Part shown: in pieces, positions 9,104 through 17,629 of the stretch | Numbering within the stretch: the first letter of the stretch is position 1 | Layout of the letters: every line of letters begins with the position of its first letter | From: DATAXP01 sp963708675 | GTDB taxonomy: Bacteria; Planctomycetota; Planctomycetia; Pirellulales; PNKZ01 | Reading direction: 5' to 3' | Length of the DNA stretch: 64,000 nt | Assembly (NCBI GenBank): GCA_963708675.1 | Contig: CAVPTO010000003.1 | Span: forward strand, 5,394,001 to 5,458,000 | Notes under the pieces: model-generated | Database searches by the model: none | Told to the model about the DNA's origin: nothing | The model's input: only the letters and a program-made list of their open reading frames with translations | Translations under genes and position numbers: made by a program

Positions 9104-9496
9104 TCAAGCCGTGCGTTGTAACAAATGCCCTTCGACCCATTGGATTAATTCGGGGCGCGTCATTTGTCCCGCCGCAAGTTGTAGAATGACGCGCTCTTGC
9201 TCGTCGACGTCGGCCGACAGTTGCCAACCGTTTAGAACGAGAAATGTTTCCATCGCCGCATGGCCTACTCGCTTGTTCCCATCGACGAACGGATGATTGC
9301 AAACGATGGAATACCCCAGCGCGGCCGCTTTCGCAGCCACGGTCACGTAAAGTTCTGTCTTATCGAAAGTCACCTTTGGAACGGCGACCGCCGACTCGAG
9401 CAGTCCGCGATCACGCATCCCTTCAGACCCGCCGGATTGGGCAATCACCAGGCGATGCAACTCAAGCACCTCGTCGATCGTCAGGTGCCGTGTCAT
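9104..9496 (-). CDS. doc: Doc-type toxin with Fic fold, type II toxin-antitoxin
   Basis: The product is 130 aa, the usual Doc length. It carries the Fic core HPFVDGNKR (His68, Asp72, Asn74, Lys75), close to the Doc form HxFx(N/D)xNKR. The N-terminal LTIDEVLELHRLVI and GLLESAVAVPK helices are typical of Doc. In characterised Doc proteins the family phosphorylates elongation factor Tu and halts translation; that activity here is inferred from motif identity. The start overlaps the antitoxin stop by four bases (ATGA), so the pair is coupled. The symbol is given by family. Confidence 0.88.
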   Translation of the reverse strand: MTRHLTIDEVLELHRLVIAQSGGSEGMRDRGLLESAVAVPKVTFDKTELYVTVAAKAAALGYSIVCNHPFVDGNKRVGHAAMETFLVLNGWQLSADVDEQERVILQLAAGQMTRPELIQWVEGHLLQRTA

Positions 9497-9690
9497 GCGA
9501 GACGCCGGTAAAGCTCCGCGTTCTTTGCAAGCACATGCTTAGCGGCCGCAGCGAAGTCGTCGTCGGAACGTTCGAGCAGCGGCTCTACGCATCGACGCAA
9601 CAATTCTTCGACGGATAGACCGGCGCGCTCCGCAAGCGACTGCAGGCGAAAACGTTCATCGTCAGTAATTGGGATGCTGATCATCGACAT
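9493..9690 (-). CDS. Antitoxin of the Doc-type pair
   Basis: This 65-aa protein begins MSMISIPITDDERFRLQSLA and continues LAERAGLSVEELLRRCVEPLL. That is a beta strand followed by two helices, as in ribbon-helix-helix antitoxins. The C-terminal part (about 45-65) is charged and probably wraps the toxin. It lies directly upstream of the toxin with a four-base overlap. The N-terminus does not look like the classical P1 Phd, so this would be a doc paired with an RHH-type antitoxin. It probably represses its own promoter in the 145-base gap upstream, where I see no clear operator. Confidence 0.75.
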   Translation of the reverse strand: MSMISIPITDDERFRLQSLAERAGLSVEELLRRCVEPLLERSDDDFAAAAKHVLAKNAELYRRLA

Positions 9691-9835
9691 CGCTTGGGTC
9701 GTCCTATGCTCGCCGGGGTGCTACTTTCCCATTGTACCATTGCATCGCTGGACCATTCATGCCCGCTAGCTCATACTACTTTCGATCTGAGGTTTTTCAG
9801 CTTCCGCATTTCTAGTGCATTGTCATAGTTGCGCC

Positions 9836-11032
9836 ATGCCCCCGTCCATTTCACGCATCGTTCAGGCTTTGGAACCGTCGGCTACGTTGGCTATGGCGGC
9901 CAAGGCGCGTCAGCTCAAGGCCGAAGGTAAGAAGGTCTACGACTTCAGCGTCGGCGAGCCTGATTTCACGACGCCCGAACACATCTGCCAGGCCGCCGTC
10001 GCAGCCATGAAGGCCGGGCACACGCATTACACCGCCAGCTCGGGCATTCCCGAGTTGCGTGCCGCGGTGGCGAAGAGGTATCGCGAGACGCATGGCCTCG
10101 ACTACACGCCTCAGCAAGTCATCGTCTCCAACGGGGCCAAGCACTCGCTGCACAATGTCTTCACCGTGCTGTGCGACCCGGGCGACGAGGTGATCATTCC
10201 CGCCCCGTATTGGGTCAGCTACGCCGAGTTAGTGAAGCTCGCTGGCGGCAAGCCCGTGATCGTTCCGACCGAGGAAGCCAACGGTTTCAAGCTCACGGCC
10301 GATCAACTGCGCCGCGCGATCACGCCTCGTTCGAAGCTGTTGCTGATTTGCTCGCCGTCGAATCCGACGGGCACAATGTACGAGCCCGACGAACTCGGCG
10401 AACTCGCTGACGTCGTGCTCGACAGCAAGCTCACCGTAGTCGCCGACGAAATCTACGAGCGTCTGATTTACGGCGATCATCAATTCGCGAGCTTTGCCAC
10501 CGTGCGATCGGGCCTGCAGGATCGCGTGATCACGGTCAACGGCGTGAGCAAAGCGTATGCGATGACCGGCTGGCGCATTGGTTGGACGCTGTCGCCGCTC
10601 CCCGTCGCGCAAGCGATGGAAGTCCTGCAAAGTCAGGAAACGTCGAACCCATCGAGCGTCAGCCAATACGCGGCGCTTGCGGCCCTCAATGGCTCGCAGG
10701 CGTGCGTCGAGCAAATGCTCGCCGAGTTCGCCAAGCGTCGCGAGTTCGTTCGCCGCCGCATCGCCGAGTTGCCGAAGCTCACGTGCCCCGAGCCGGCCGG
10801 TGCGTTCTATGCCTTCATCAACATTAAGCCGCATCTCGGTCGCGCCTACGGCGGCGTGCGTGTCGACAACTCCAGCCAGTGGTGTCTCGAGCTTCTCGCA
10901 CAGCAAGGCGTGGCGACGGTCATGGGCTCGGCGTTCGGCGCTGAAGGTTACGCCCGCATCTCGTTTGCGACCGATCTCGACACACTCCGCGCCGGCTTCG
11001 ATGGGATCGAGAAGTTCCTGAGCAAGAGCTGA
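9836..11032 (+). CDS. Aspartate/aromatic-type aminotransferase, PLP class I
   Basis: The 398-aa product belongs to fold-type I aminotransferases, aspartate aminotransferase Ib group. Visible motifs are DFSVGEPDFTTPEHI, the substrate region YTASSGIPELR, SPSNPTGTMY, the PLP-contacting DEIYERLIYG, and the Schiff-base lysine Lys239 in NGVSKAYAMTGWRIG. A conserved arginine near the C-terminus (YARISFA) would bind the substrate carboxylate. I place the start at ATG 9836 (MPPSISRIV) because homologues begin there; GTG at 9815 would add seven residues. It probably interconverts aspartate and glutamate, and aromatic substrates or prephenate cannot be excluded. The gene at 11053 follows after 20 bases. 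Confidence 0.93.
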   Translation: MPPSISRIVQALEPSATLAMAAKARQLKAEGKKVYDFSVGEPDFTTPEHICQAAVAAMKAGHTHYTASSGIPELRAAVAKRYRETHGLDYTPQQVIVSNGAKHSLHNVFTVLCDPGDEVIIPAPYWVSYAELVKLAGGKPVIVPTEEANGFKLTADQLRRAITPRSKLLLICSPSNPTGTMYEPDELGELADVVLDSKLTVVADEIYERLIYGDHQFASFATVRSGLQDRVITVNGVSKAYAMTGWRIGWTLSPLPVAQAMEVLQSQETSNPSSVSQYAALAALNGSQACVEQMLAEFAKRREFVRRRIAELPKLTCPEPAGAFYAFINIKPHLGRAYGGVRVDNSSQWCLELLAQQGVATVMGSAFGAEGYARISFATDLDTLRAGFDGIEKFLSKS

Positions 11033-11052
11033 GAGCAGAAGGCCAATCGCCC

Positions 11053-11478
11053 GTGGCAATGCGCGTGTTGCAGGTGAATTCGCGACTGCTCGTGCCGCTC
11101 GGCGAGATCGAGTTCACGTTTGCCCGCAGCTCGGGGCCCGGCGGGCAGAACGTCAACAAGGTGAACTCGAAGGTCACGCTCCGCTGGATGCCCGCCAGCA
11201 ACGCATCGCTGCCGCAGCCCGTGCGCGACCGGTTCACGGCACGTTATCGGTCGCGCCTGACGACGGCCGGCGAGATGCTCATCACCAGCCAGCGTTATCG
11301 CGATCAAGGGCGCAATGTCGACGACTGCCTGGAGAAGCTTCGCCTGATGATCGCCGAGGTCGCCGTTGCTCCGGTGAAGCGCAAGAAGACACGTCCCACC
11401 CGCGGGTCGGTCGAACGTCGTCTCGACGAAAAACGCGTCACGTCGCAGAAAAAGCAGCTTCGCCGCACCGAGCCCTAA
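11053..11478 (+). CDS. arfB: Alternative ribosome-rescue factor, peptidyl-tRNA hydrolase
   Basis: The 141-aa protein has the release-factor catalytic loop SSGPGGQNVNKVNSKV, with GGQ near residue 31, and no codon-recognition domain. Its basic C-terminal tail (VKRKKTRPTRGSVERRLDEKR) is the element that enters the empty mRNA channel of stalled ribosomes in ArfB (YaeJ). The protein hydrolyses peptidyl-tRNA on non-stop complexes. GTG 11053 has AGAAGG ten bases upstream; ATG 11059 is the alternative. It sits 20 bases after the aminotransferase gene and is probably cotranscribed. Confidence 0.93.
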   Translation: MAMRVLQVNSRLLVPLGEIEFTFARSSGPGGQNVNKVNSKVTLRWMPASNASLPQPVRDRFTARYRSRLTTAGEMLITSQRYRDQGRNVDDCLEKLRLMIAEVAVAPVKRKKTRPTRGSVERRLDEKRVTSQKKQLRRTEP

Positions 11479-11488
11479 CCGCCCGGGG

Positions 11489-11508
11489 GTGGCATCTTCA
11501 GATGCCAC
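11489..11508. repeat. Perfect palindromic hairpin after arfB, REP-like or terminator
   Basis: GTGGCATCT and AGATGCCAC form 9-bp arms around a two-base centre, ten bases past the arfB stop. No T-run follows. A second, weaker inverted motif (AGCGCCAGCTAACGCT) comes directly after it at 11511. This suggests a composite intergenic repeat of the REP type more than a simple terminator. Confidence 0.55.
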
Positions 11509-11589
11509 TAGCGCCAGCTAACGCTGACCGTCAAGAAACTCTGCCCTTGACCCACATCGCGCGTCGCGGATACTTTTTGCCGTCCAATC

Positions 11590-12846
11590 ATGGAAGAACT
11601 GCGCCTGAGGGAACGGAATCCCGTGGGCAAGACTCAAGACTTCTACGCGTTCATTGACCGCAACCTCGTGCACGTCGCGCGCGGGTGGTGGATCGTGTTG
11701 GCCGTGACGTTGTGCATCAAGGCGGCCGTCGCGCCGATGAATCACAGTGTTTTTCCGGTCTTCGTCGACGGCGGACACGATTGGCTTGCCGGCGAGTCGA
11801 TGTACCGTGGCGGGTTCTACTATGGCCCTGCGTATGCGCTGGCGATGGCCCCGTTCGCGATGCTCCCCTACGCGGTGAGCGAAGCGTTGTGGGGCGTCCT
11901 GGGCGTCGGATGTCTTGTCTACGCATTGCATGTCTTCTGGCGCGACCTGCTGCCTCAAACCTGGCCCGCGTCGGCGAAGCACGTCATCTCGTTGCTGACG
12001 TTTGCCGGTTCGCTGCGCAGCATCTGGTGCGGACAGAACAACGGATTGATCATTGCCGCCGCGCTGTTGGGAGCGGCGGCAGTCGTGAAGCAGCGCTGGT
12101 GGCGAGCGGCGTTCTTGTTCGCTGCGCCGATTCATATCAAGGTTTGGCCCGTCGTTGTCGCGGCGATCTTTGCCGTCGAGTGGCCTCGCAAGCTCATGGT
12201 TCGATTGACCATCGCCACGGCGGCGATCGGGCTGATCCCGTTTGCTTTCGCTTCTTCGACGATCGTCGCGGGCTACTACTCGCAGTGGTACGAACGACTC
12301 GCACAGCGCCAGGCGGGCGGCGATCGCTGGGATGGTTACCGTGATGCCTGGACCATTTGGGAACAGTTCGCACCCGTCAACAAGACCGGCTTTCTCGCGT
12401 TGCAGGCCTCCGCAGGGCTCGCGGTGTTGGCATGGTGCCTGTGGCAGCAGCGAAGGAAACTTCCGACCGCGCAACTCGCTGCGTGTACCGTCGCCATGTG
12501 GGCCTCGTGGCAGTTGTTATTCGGACCAGGCAGCGAACGGCCGACGTACATCATCCTCGCGCCGATGACGGCCTGGGCGGTGGTGAAGGCGTTCATCGAT
12601 GGTCGTGGCCGAGCGCTCGCGATCGCCGCAACGGCCATGACCTCCCTGCTCGGCGCGGGCGGTATCGAACGCTTGTTTCTGAACGTCACGCCCACCGCAC
12701 TGGCGATGCAGCCGTTGGGTGTCGTCGTGTTCATCGCCTGGCTCGTTGCGTATGGCACGTCTCCCGATGCAGGCGAAGTGCCCCAAGCGTCGATCGACCG
12801 CCGCTCACCGCCGAACCAAAGCGGCGTCCTCAAATCGGCCGCCTAA
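11590..12846 (+). CDS. Polytopic membrane glycosyltransferase, GT87/DUF2029-like
   Basis: The 418-aa product has roughly nine to ten hydrophobic helices (for example WWIVLAVTLCIKAAVAP, AAALLGAAAVV, LMVRLTIATAAIGLIPFAF). An acidic loop, VFVDGGHDWLAGESMYRGG, follows the first helix. This arrangement is typical of GT-C fold polyprenyl-phosphate-sugar transferases of the GT87 class. The motif YGPAYALAMAPFAMLPY after the loop also fits. It would transfer a sugar on the periplasmic face of the inner membrane; donor and acceptor are unknown. The gene precedes a second GT-C enzyme by 30 bases, so the two probably act in one envelope-glycan pathway. The family call is moderately firm; the substrate is unknown. 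Confidence 0.75.
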   Translation: MEELRLRERNPVGKTQDFYAFIDRNLVHVARGWWIVLAVTLCIKAAVAPMNHSVFPVFVDGGHDWLAGESMYRGGFYYGPAYALAMAPFAMLPYAVSEALWGVLGVGCLVYALHVFWRDLLPQTWPASAKHVISLLTFAGSLRSIWCGQNNGLIIAAALLGAAAVVKQRWWRAAFLFAAPIHIKVWPVVVAAIFAVEWPRKLMVRLTIATAAIGLIPFAFASSTIVAGYYSQWYERLAQRQAGGDRWDGYRDAWTIWEQFAPVNKTGFLALQASAGLAVLAWCLWQQRRKLPTAQLAACTVAMWASWQLLFGPGSERPTYIILAPMTAWAVVKAFIDGRGRALAIAATAMTSLLGAGGIERLFLNVTPTALAMQPLGVVVFIAWLVAYGTSPDAGEVPQASIDRRSPPNQSGVLKSAA

Positions 12847-12876
12847 CATCGCGCGTCGTCGAGTTGGAGACCTTTC

Positions 12877-14553
12877 ATGTCTGAGCGCCGATGGTGGATG
12901 GAGTGGCAACTATGGTTGGCGGTGTTGCTCACGGTGGCGATCTACTTGCCGCGCATCGGCCAAACGCGTTTGACGGCCGAAGAGACGCGACGCGCGCAGG
13001 TGGCGCGCGAAATGATGTGGACCGGTGACTGGATCGTGCCGCGTGAGCAGAACGAGCCGTTTCTAAGTCGCCCGCCGGTGCAGAATTGGTTGATCGCGGC
13101 CTCGGTTTGGGTCGCTGGCGGTTTCAGCGACGCCACCGTGCGAGTGCACAGCGTCATCGCGATGGCGGCCCTCGCGCTGTTGGTCTACGGATACAGCCGC
13201 AGGTTTCTCACTCCGCTGGGCGCGGCAGGCGCGGCGATCGCGTTCCCCACGATGGGGCACGTCTTTCAATACGGGTGGCTCGGTGAGACGGAGCCGGTGT
13301 ACACGCTGTTCGTCAGCGGGTCGCTGCTGCTGTGGCGATGGGCCGATCTCAACAAGCGCACGCTGTTGGCATGGTGCGTTGGTTACGCCCTCGCGGGACT
13401 CGGCATGTTGAGCAAGGGAGCGCAAGCGCCGGTGTACTTCGCGGCCGGAGTCGGAGTGTTTCTCGTGCTCGAACGTCGCTGGCGAGAGCTGTTTCGCTGG
13501 CAGCACTTCGTCGGCTTGGGCGTGTTCTTTGCCGTGTGGCTGGCGTGGCAGATACCATACTGCCTGCGCGTGACGCCTCACGAAGCGTGGGTGATGTTCC
13601 ACGGCGACACATCGATGCGCTTCCATGACTCGTCAGCGGGCAAGTTCTTCAAACACCTTGCGGTCTTTCCACTCGAAGTGTTCGGGTGCATGTTGCCGTG
13701 GTCAGTGTTGTTGATCGCCTACGCACGACGTGAGTTTCGCGCGTCGCTCGGAGCGATGGCGACCGAAGTGAAGTTTCTGACGTGTGGCGCCGGCTTCGCG
13801 TTCATTACGTGTTGGGTGGTGCCCGAGGCCCGCAATCGTTACTTCGCACCGTTGTACCCGTGTGTCGCGCCGTTGCTGGGATTGGTGATCCAACGCGCGA
13901 GCGAGGCGGCGACGGGTACGGCAGTCGCGTTGCTCTGGAAGCGCTATGTCGTCGGCTTGAGCGTCGTGATGGCCGTTGGCGCCGCGTCGATTCTGGGCGT
14001 AACCGTCGCCGACCTTGGGCCGGAATACGGCGGGCAAACATTGCTGTTCGGCCTCTTCTATGCGGCAGTGACGTTCGCGCTGGCCGGCTTCGCGCTGTGG
14101 TCGCTGCGTCCCACGAACGTGCGACCGCTCGTCGGCGTGCTGACGATCGCCGCGTTCCTTGGGCTCACGTACATGGGCGTCGTGTTCAACACGTTCGTGG
14201 CGACGCGTGTCTACATGGACGACGAAGTCGCGGCGCTGAAGCAGCAGATGGGGCCCGATGCGCAGCTCGTGAGTCTTGGCCTCGTGACGCACACATTCAT
14301 TTACTATTATGGTGAGCCGGTGCGATTGCTGCCTCCACCATCAGTCGACTCGACCGCGAACGCCGACTGGACGTACTTCTGTGTCGATCACGAGCGCATG
14401 CTCGCCGACTGCAAGTTCCCTTACGAGGTGATCGCCCGCATCAAGGCCGACTCGAACGCCTCGCCGGTCAATCCGAAGACGATCGTCACGATCGCACGGC
14501 GATTGCCGGGCGACGCGGTCGCATCGCGGCCGGAATCGTCGGTGCGCCAATAG
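12877..14553 (+). CDS. ArnT/PMT-like membrane glycosyltransferase (GT83/GT39 type)
   Basis: The 558-aa protein begins with a transmembrane helix. The first periplasmic loop carries TAEETRRAQVAREMMWTGDW and NEPFLSRPPVQNWLIA. These match the catalytic loop of ArnT-like PMT_2 transferases, where the DE/EE acidic pair is the active site and the KPP/RPP motif follows. About ten to twelve further helices span to residue 430, and a soluble C-terminal part (about 440-558) ends the protein. It would move a lipid-linked sugar onto an envelope acceptor. It lies 30 bases downstream of the GT87-like gene on the same strand. The acceptor is unknown; lipid A modification as in ArnT is only one possibility. 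Confidence 0.82.
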   Translation: MSERRWWMEWQLWLAVLLTVAIYLPRIGQTRLTAEETRRAQVAREMMWTGDWIVPREQNEPFLSRPPVQNWLIAASVWVAGGFSDATVRVHSVIAMAALALLVYGYSRRFLTPLGAAGAAIAFPTMGHVFQYGWLGETEPVYTLFVSGSLLLWRWADLNKRTLLAWCVGYALAGLGMLSKGAQAPVYFAAGVGVFLVLERRWRELFRWQHFVGLGVFFAVWLAWQIPYCLRVTPHEAWVMFHGDTSMRFHDSSAGKFFKHLAVFPLEVFGCMLPWSVLLIAYARREFRASLGAMATEVKFLTCGAGFAFITCWVVPEARNRYFAPLYPCVAPLLGLVIQRASEAATGTAVALLWKRYVVGLSVVMAVGAASILGVTVADLGPEYGGQTLLFGLFYAAVTFALAGFALWSLRPTNVRPLVGVLTIAAFLGLTYMGVVFNTFVATRVYMDDEVAALKQQMGPDAQLVSLGLVTHTFIYYYGEPVRLLPPPSVDSTANADWTYFCVDHERMLADCKFPYEVIARIKADSNASPVNPKTIVTIARRLPGDAVASRPESSVRQ

Positions 14554-14598
14554 CGCGAGCATTCAACGATGCGCCCGTCGCGATGATTGCGATAGTCG

Positions 14599-15973
14599 CT
14601 ATTGATCGATGCGGCGGTAGACGCCGTAGTTGGCCTCGGCCAACGTCGAGAGGAACCGCTCGAAATCGCTCCCCTCGGGGCCGGGCGGCGCGATGCCCAA
14701 CGTGTAGATCGACTCGCGACGCGCGCGATTTTGCTTCGTGATGGCGGTCACAATGTCGACGGGGTTCACGATCTTTCCCGAGGTCGGAGCGCCATCGCTG
14801 AGAAAGTAGATCGACTCGGCGTCGAAACGGAAGGCTGCCTCGAGCGCGTCGTAGGAGGACGTGTGGTTGCCGGCGTTAATGCTCTGAACGAAATGAATCG
14901 CGTCGGCCTTGTTGGCAGTCGTCGCTTCGACGAGATCCTTTCGCCACGCGCCAACGTTGTCGTTGAACACCAGCACGCCGAAGTACGTGCGCGATTTGAT
15001 GCCTTGAATGGCCGTGATCAGCTCGCGCTTCGCTGCTTCGAGCCGCGGGCCTTGCATGCTCCCCGAGGCGTCGAGCACGAAGACCATTCGCTGCGCGTAC
15101 AGCGGCAGACCGTAGTAATGACCGGAGCTGTAGCTGTCGAGGTTCGCCAGCGGGCGACCCGGCGCGAGGCGGTAGCTTCGGAAAGACGAATGTCTCGCGG
15201 TGTTGCTTCCACCAGTCGGACCACTGCTTGTCGCTCGTGAGCTTTTCGCCGGTCACGAGGGCAAGTTGCTCGACGATGTCACCGCGGGCTTCGCCTTCGA
15301 TCGTCGGCAGCAGCGTAATCATTGCTTCGACGGCGTCAGCGTGGGCGACGGCCGTGAGCGCCTGAATCACCGCGCGACGCACTAAGAACTGCTGTTGGAA
15401 CATCTTCGTCGTGGCGATCTTCACCAAGGCGGGCACGTCGCCGCGCTCGCCGTGGCTGGCCATCACGTCGCACACCGAGGCGAGAAACACGCCGCCGTCC
15501 TTCACCTCGGCCAGCCGCTCGTCGATGAACCGTTGACACGACACATGGATGTTCATCAGCTTCGAGTTGAGGAGCACCGCCATGAGAATCGGCGAGTTCG
15601 GGTCGGGCGTCGTCCGCTTGGCCTCGATGTTCAGTTGTTCGACCAGCAGGTCGCAAACTTCCTGCGAACGATTGATCGTCATCAACGTGTCGTAAGCGGC
15701 GCGGCGGTTTTCAAGCGCCTCGTCGTTCAGTCCGTATTGAATCAGCAGCCTCGCCGAGTCTTCGAACGCGTAATCGTTCAGCTCGCGGATGGCTTCGAGC
15801 CGCTGGGCCGGCTGGCGTCCCTTGAGCTTCGTTTGGATATTCGGCCGAGCTTTGAGAAACTCCTGATAGTCGGCCGCTCGGGCGTCTGAGGCAAACGCGA
15901 CCAGTGCGACGACGATCGCCACGAAAGCAGGCGACGGCCGAAGTCGAGATGTTCTGCGAAAAGAATGCGCCAT
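14599..15973 (-). pseudogene. HEAT-repeat and VWA-domain exported protein, broken by a one-base insertion
   Basis: From ATG 15973 the protein has a signal peptide (ending ASDARA), then HEAT-like helical repeats (about 30-260) and the segment SDWWKQHRETFVFP. Family-like sequence then continues one frame over as YRLAPGRPLANLDSYSSG, GLPLYAQRM and the VWA domain. That domain has the MIDAS motif DASGSM and a third MIDAS-type motif FLSDGAPTSG. The break lies at about 15172-15178. Removing one base gives a continuous 457-aa protein. Without repair the first frame runs on as Arg-rich nonsense to a stop at 14876, and the VWA part could start only internally (ATG 15087). An assembly error or a true pseudogene are both possible. 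Function is unknown; VWA domains bind metal and protein partners. Confidence 0.8.
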
Positions 15974-16031
15974 GACCGCGCCTAGCCAGATGAGATCAAC
16001 CTATTCATTGTCGATTGCCACGCACGCACCG

Positions 16032-16628
16032 TCAATCGTCGGTTTGCGACTCCAAATCCTCGCCATAACCGGGGGGAAAGATCGAGTCGCTCGCATTTTC
16101 TCGTTTGGGCGCGTTGGCGTCCGGCTTTGCGGAGTCGTCGAACAGCGCGAGCCAATAGGCGACCTCGTCGGGCGAAGGTTCGCCTCGCGGCATGTTGTCG
16201 TGTTCGGCCTTCGGCTTGCCCCTAGCGCTGCGACGTCGCAAAGCGTCCTGATACCAGATCTCGCTATCGACCGCGGTGGCGCGACGTCGCTTGGCAGCGC
16301 GCTGGATGCGGTGGTCGCTGGAGACGACAGTTAGCCTGCGCGGGGAGCTGTGTTCGCGGATAATCTCCTCGATCAACTCGTCGGCGTTCGGATATCCCTT
16401 GGCGAAGCGGACACGCAGCGCGCGATGCTCGAAACTCGCGGGCAGGCCGGGGGGCGCACCGGCAGCGTCGAAGACGACCGTCGTGCCCGGACATTCAGAT
16501 TCGATAAGGGTTTCGGCAATGAAATTTAGCAGCGCCAGCCGCGATCGCTCGAGTCCGCGACCCTTGGCGCTCGAAACGGCTATCGAAGCCGCGTAGATCA
16601 GGTTGTATCCGTCAATCAGCAGGTGCAT
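16032..16628 (-). CDS. NYN-domain predicted ribonuclease (YacP/Rae1-like)
   Basis: The 198-aa protein starts MHLLIDGYNLIYA, the hallmark first strand of the NYN (PIN-like) nuclease fold with the catalytic Asp. TTVVFDAAGAPPG and LTVVSSDHRIQRAAKRR supply the further acidic and strand motifs of the YacP family. The C-terminal 60 residues are polar and low in complexity. The frame remains open far upstream, but that part is only the antisense of the CHAD gene. I place the start at ATG 16628; ATG 16655 would add nine residues. Bacillus Rae1 (YacP) cuts mRNA on ribosomes; the role here is inferred. It is divergent from the CHAD gene, with 77 bases between the starts. Confidence 0.82.
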   Translation of the reverse strand: MHLLIDGYNLIYAASIAVSSAKGRGLERSRLALLNFIAETLIESECPGTTVVFDAAGAPPGLPASFEHRALRVRFAKGYPNADELIEEIIREHSSPRRLTVVSSDHRIQRAAKRRRATAVDSEIWYQDALRRRSARGKPKAEHDNMPRGEPSPDEVAYWLALFDDSAKPDANAPKRENASDSIFPPGYGEDLESQTDD

Positions 16629-16705
16629 ACTGCCGTCAAGTTGGCGTCCTGGCATGGCCTGCAACAGTGTAATGGATTTTCTGGATCCGAGTTGAAACCG
16701 CGGCC

Positions 16706-17626
16706 ATGGCGAGCAAGATACGACGAAAAGAATGGGGAACCCACGGTATGCGTCGCATTCTTCTGGAACAGGTGGAAAAGGCGTGCGAGGCGCTCGAAGG
16801 CGACGAGCCTCTCGACGACGAAGCAGTCCACGGAATTCGTAAACGCATGAAGCGCGCCTGCGCCGCGGTGCGTCTGGTGCGCAAGGCGCTCGGCTCGAAA
16901 CTTTATCGGCGTGAGAACGCTGCATTGCGCGATGCCTCGCGCCCGCTGACCAACGTGCGCGATGCCAAGATTCTGATCGAGACGTTCGATCAACTTCGCG
17001 AAGGCGTCGAGCCGCGCATCGGCGTTGCCTTCCAGCGCGTGCATGACGCACTGGTCGCGCAGCAGAACGCGATTTGGCAACGCGTGTTCTCAGAACCCAA
17101 CATGAGGCGAGACCTGCGCAAACATCTTGAGAAGATTGCCGAGCGCGCAGAGGATTGGCCTCTTGAGCGCGGAGGTTGGTCAGTGTTGGGCTCTGGTCTG
17201 AAACGAGTCTATCGCTGCGGCCGCAATGCGATGGCCGCCGTCGCGCAGGATCGCTCGATCGAGAACCTTCACGAATGGCGCAAGCAGACGAAGTACCTTC
17301 GCTACCAGCTTGAATTCCTTGAGCCCGTGTGGCCCGTCGCGTTCGCCGATCTGGCCGATGATGCCGACCAGTTGGGCGTGGCCTTGGGCGACGACCACGA
17401 TCTCGCGGTGTTACGCGAGACGATCGGACGAATGGACGAAACGATGATCGATGCGACCGCTCAATCGCACCTTTACGAAGTGATCGATGCGCGGCGGGAC
17501 GATTTGCAATCGCAAGCGATGGATCGCGGACGCCGGCTGTACAGCGAGAGGCCGTCGGAATTCGTCGCTCGGTTCGCGTTGTGCTGGCACAGTTGGCGAG
17601 CCGAGAAGCCCGCCAAGGCGGGGTGA
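16706..17626 (+). CDS. CHAD-domain protein, predicted polyphosphate-binding
   Basis: The 306-aa product is one CHAD domain. It shows DEAVHGIRKRMKRACAAVRLVRKAL at the start, RDASRPLTNVRDAKILIETF in the first half, LHEWRKQTKYLRYQLE in the second, and LGVALGDDHDLAVL near the end. The conserved His, Lys and Arg residues form the basic pore that binds inorganic polyphosphate in CHAD proteins. No CYTH triphosphatase domain is attached and no ppk gene is beside it. The ATG at 16706 has no strong ribosome binding site. The gene may share a control region with the divergent NYN nuclease gene. Confidence 0.9.
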   Translation: MASKIRRKEWGTHGMRRILLEQVEKACEALEGDEPLDDEAVHGIRKRMKRACAAVRLVRKALGSKLYRRENAALRDASRPLTNVRDAKILIETFDQLREGVEPRIGVAFQRVHDALVAQQNAIWQRVFSEPNMRRDLRKHLEKIAERAEDWPLERGGWSVLGSGLKRVYRCGRNAMAAVAQDRSIENLHEWRKQTKYLRYQLEFLEPVWPVAFADLADDADQLGVALGDDHDLAVLRETIGRMDETMIDATAQSHLYEVIDARRDDLQSQAMDRGRRLYSERPSEFVARFALCWHSWRAEKPAKAG

Positions 17627-17629
17627 GCC

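Noticed and set aside
8877..9302. 141-codon minus-strand frame downstream of doc
   Set aside because: It overlaps the doc gene in another frame and ends in the terminator hairpin; no domain is seen.
15165..15185. Programmed ribosomal frameshift in the HEAT-VWA gene
   Set aside because: No slippery heptamer followed by a stable structure was seen, and similar breaks elsewhere in the window make a sequencing or assembly cause more likely.
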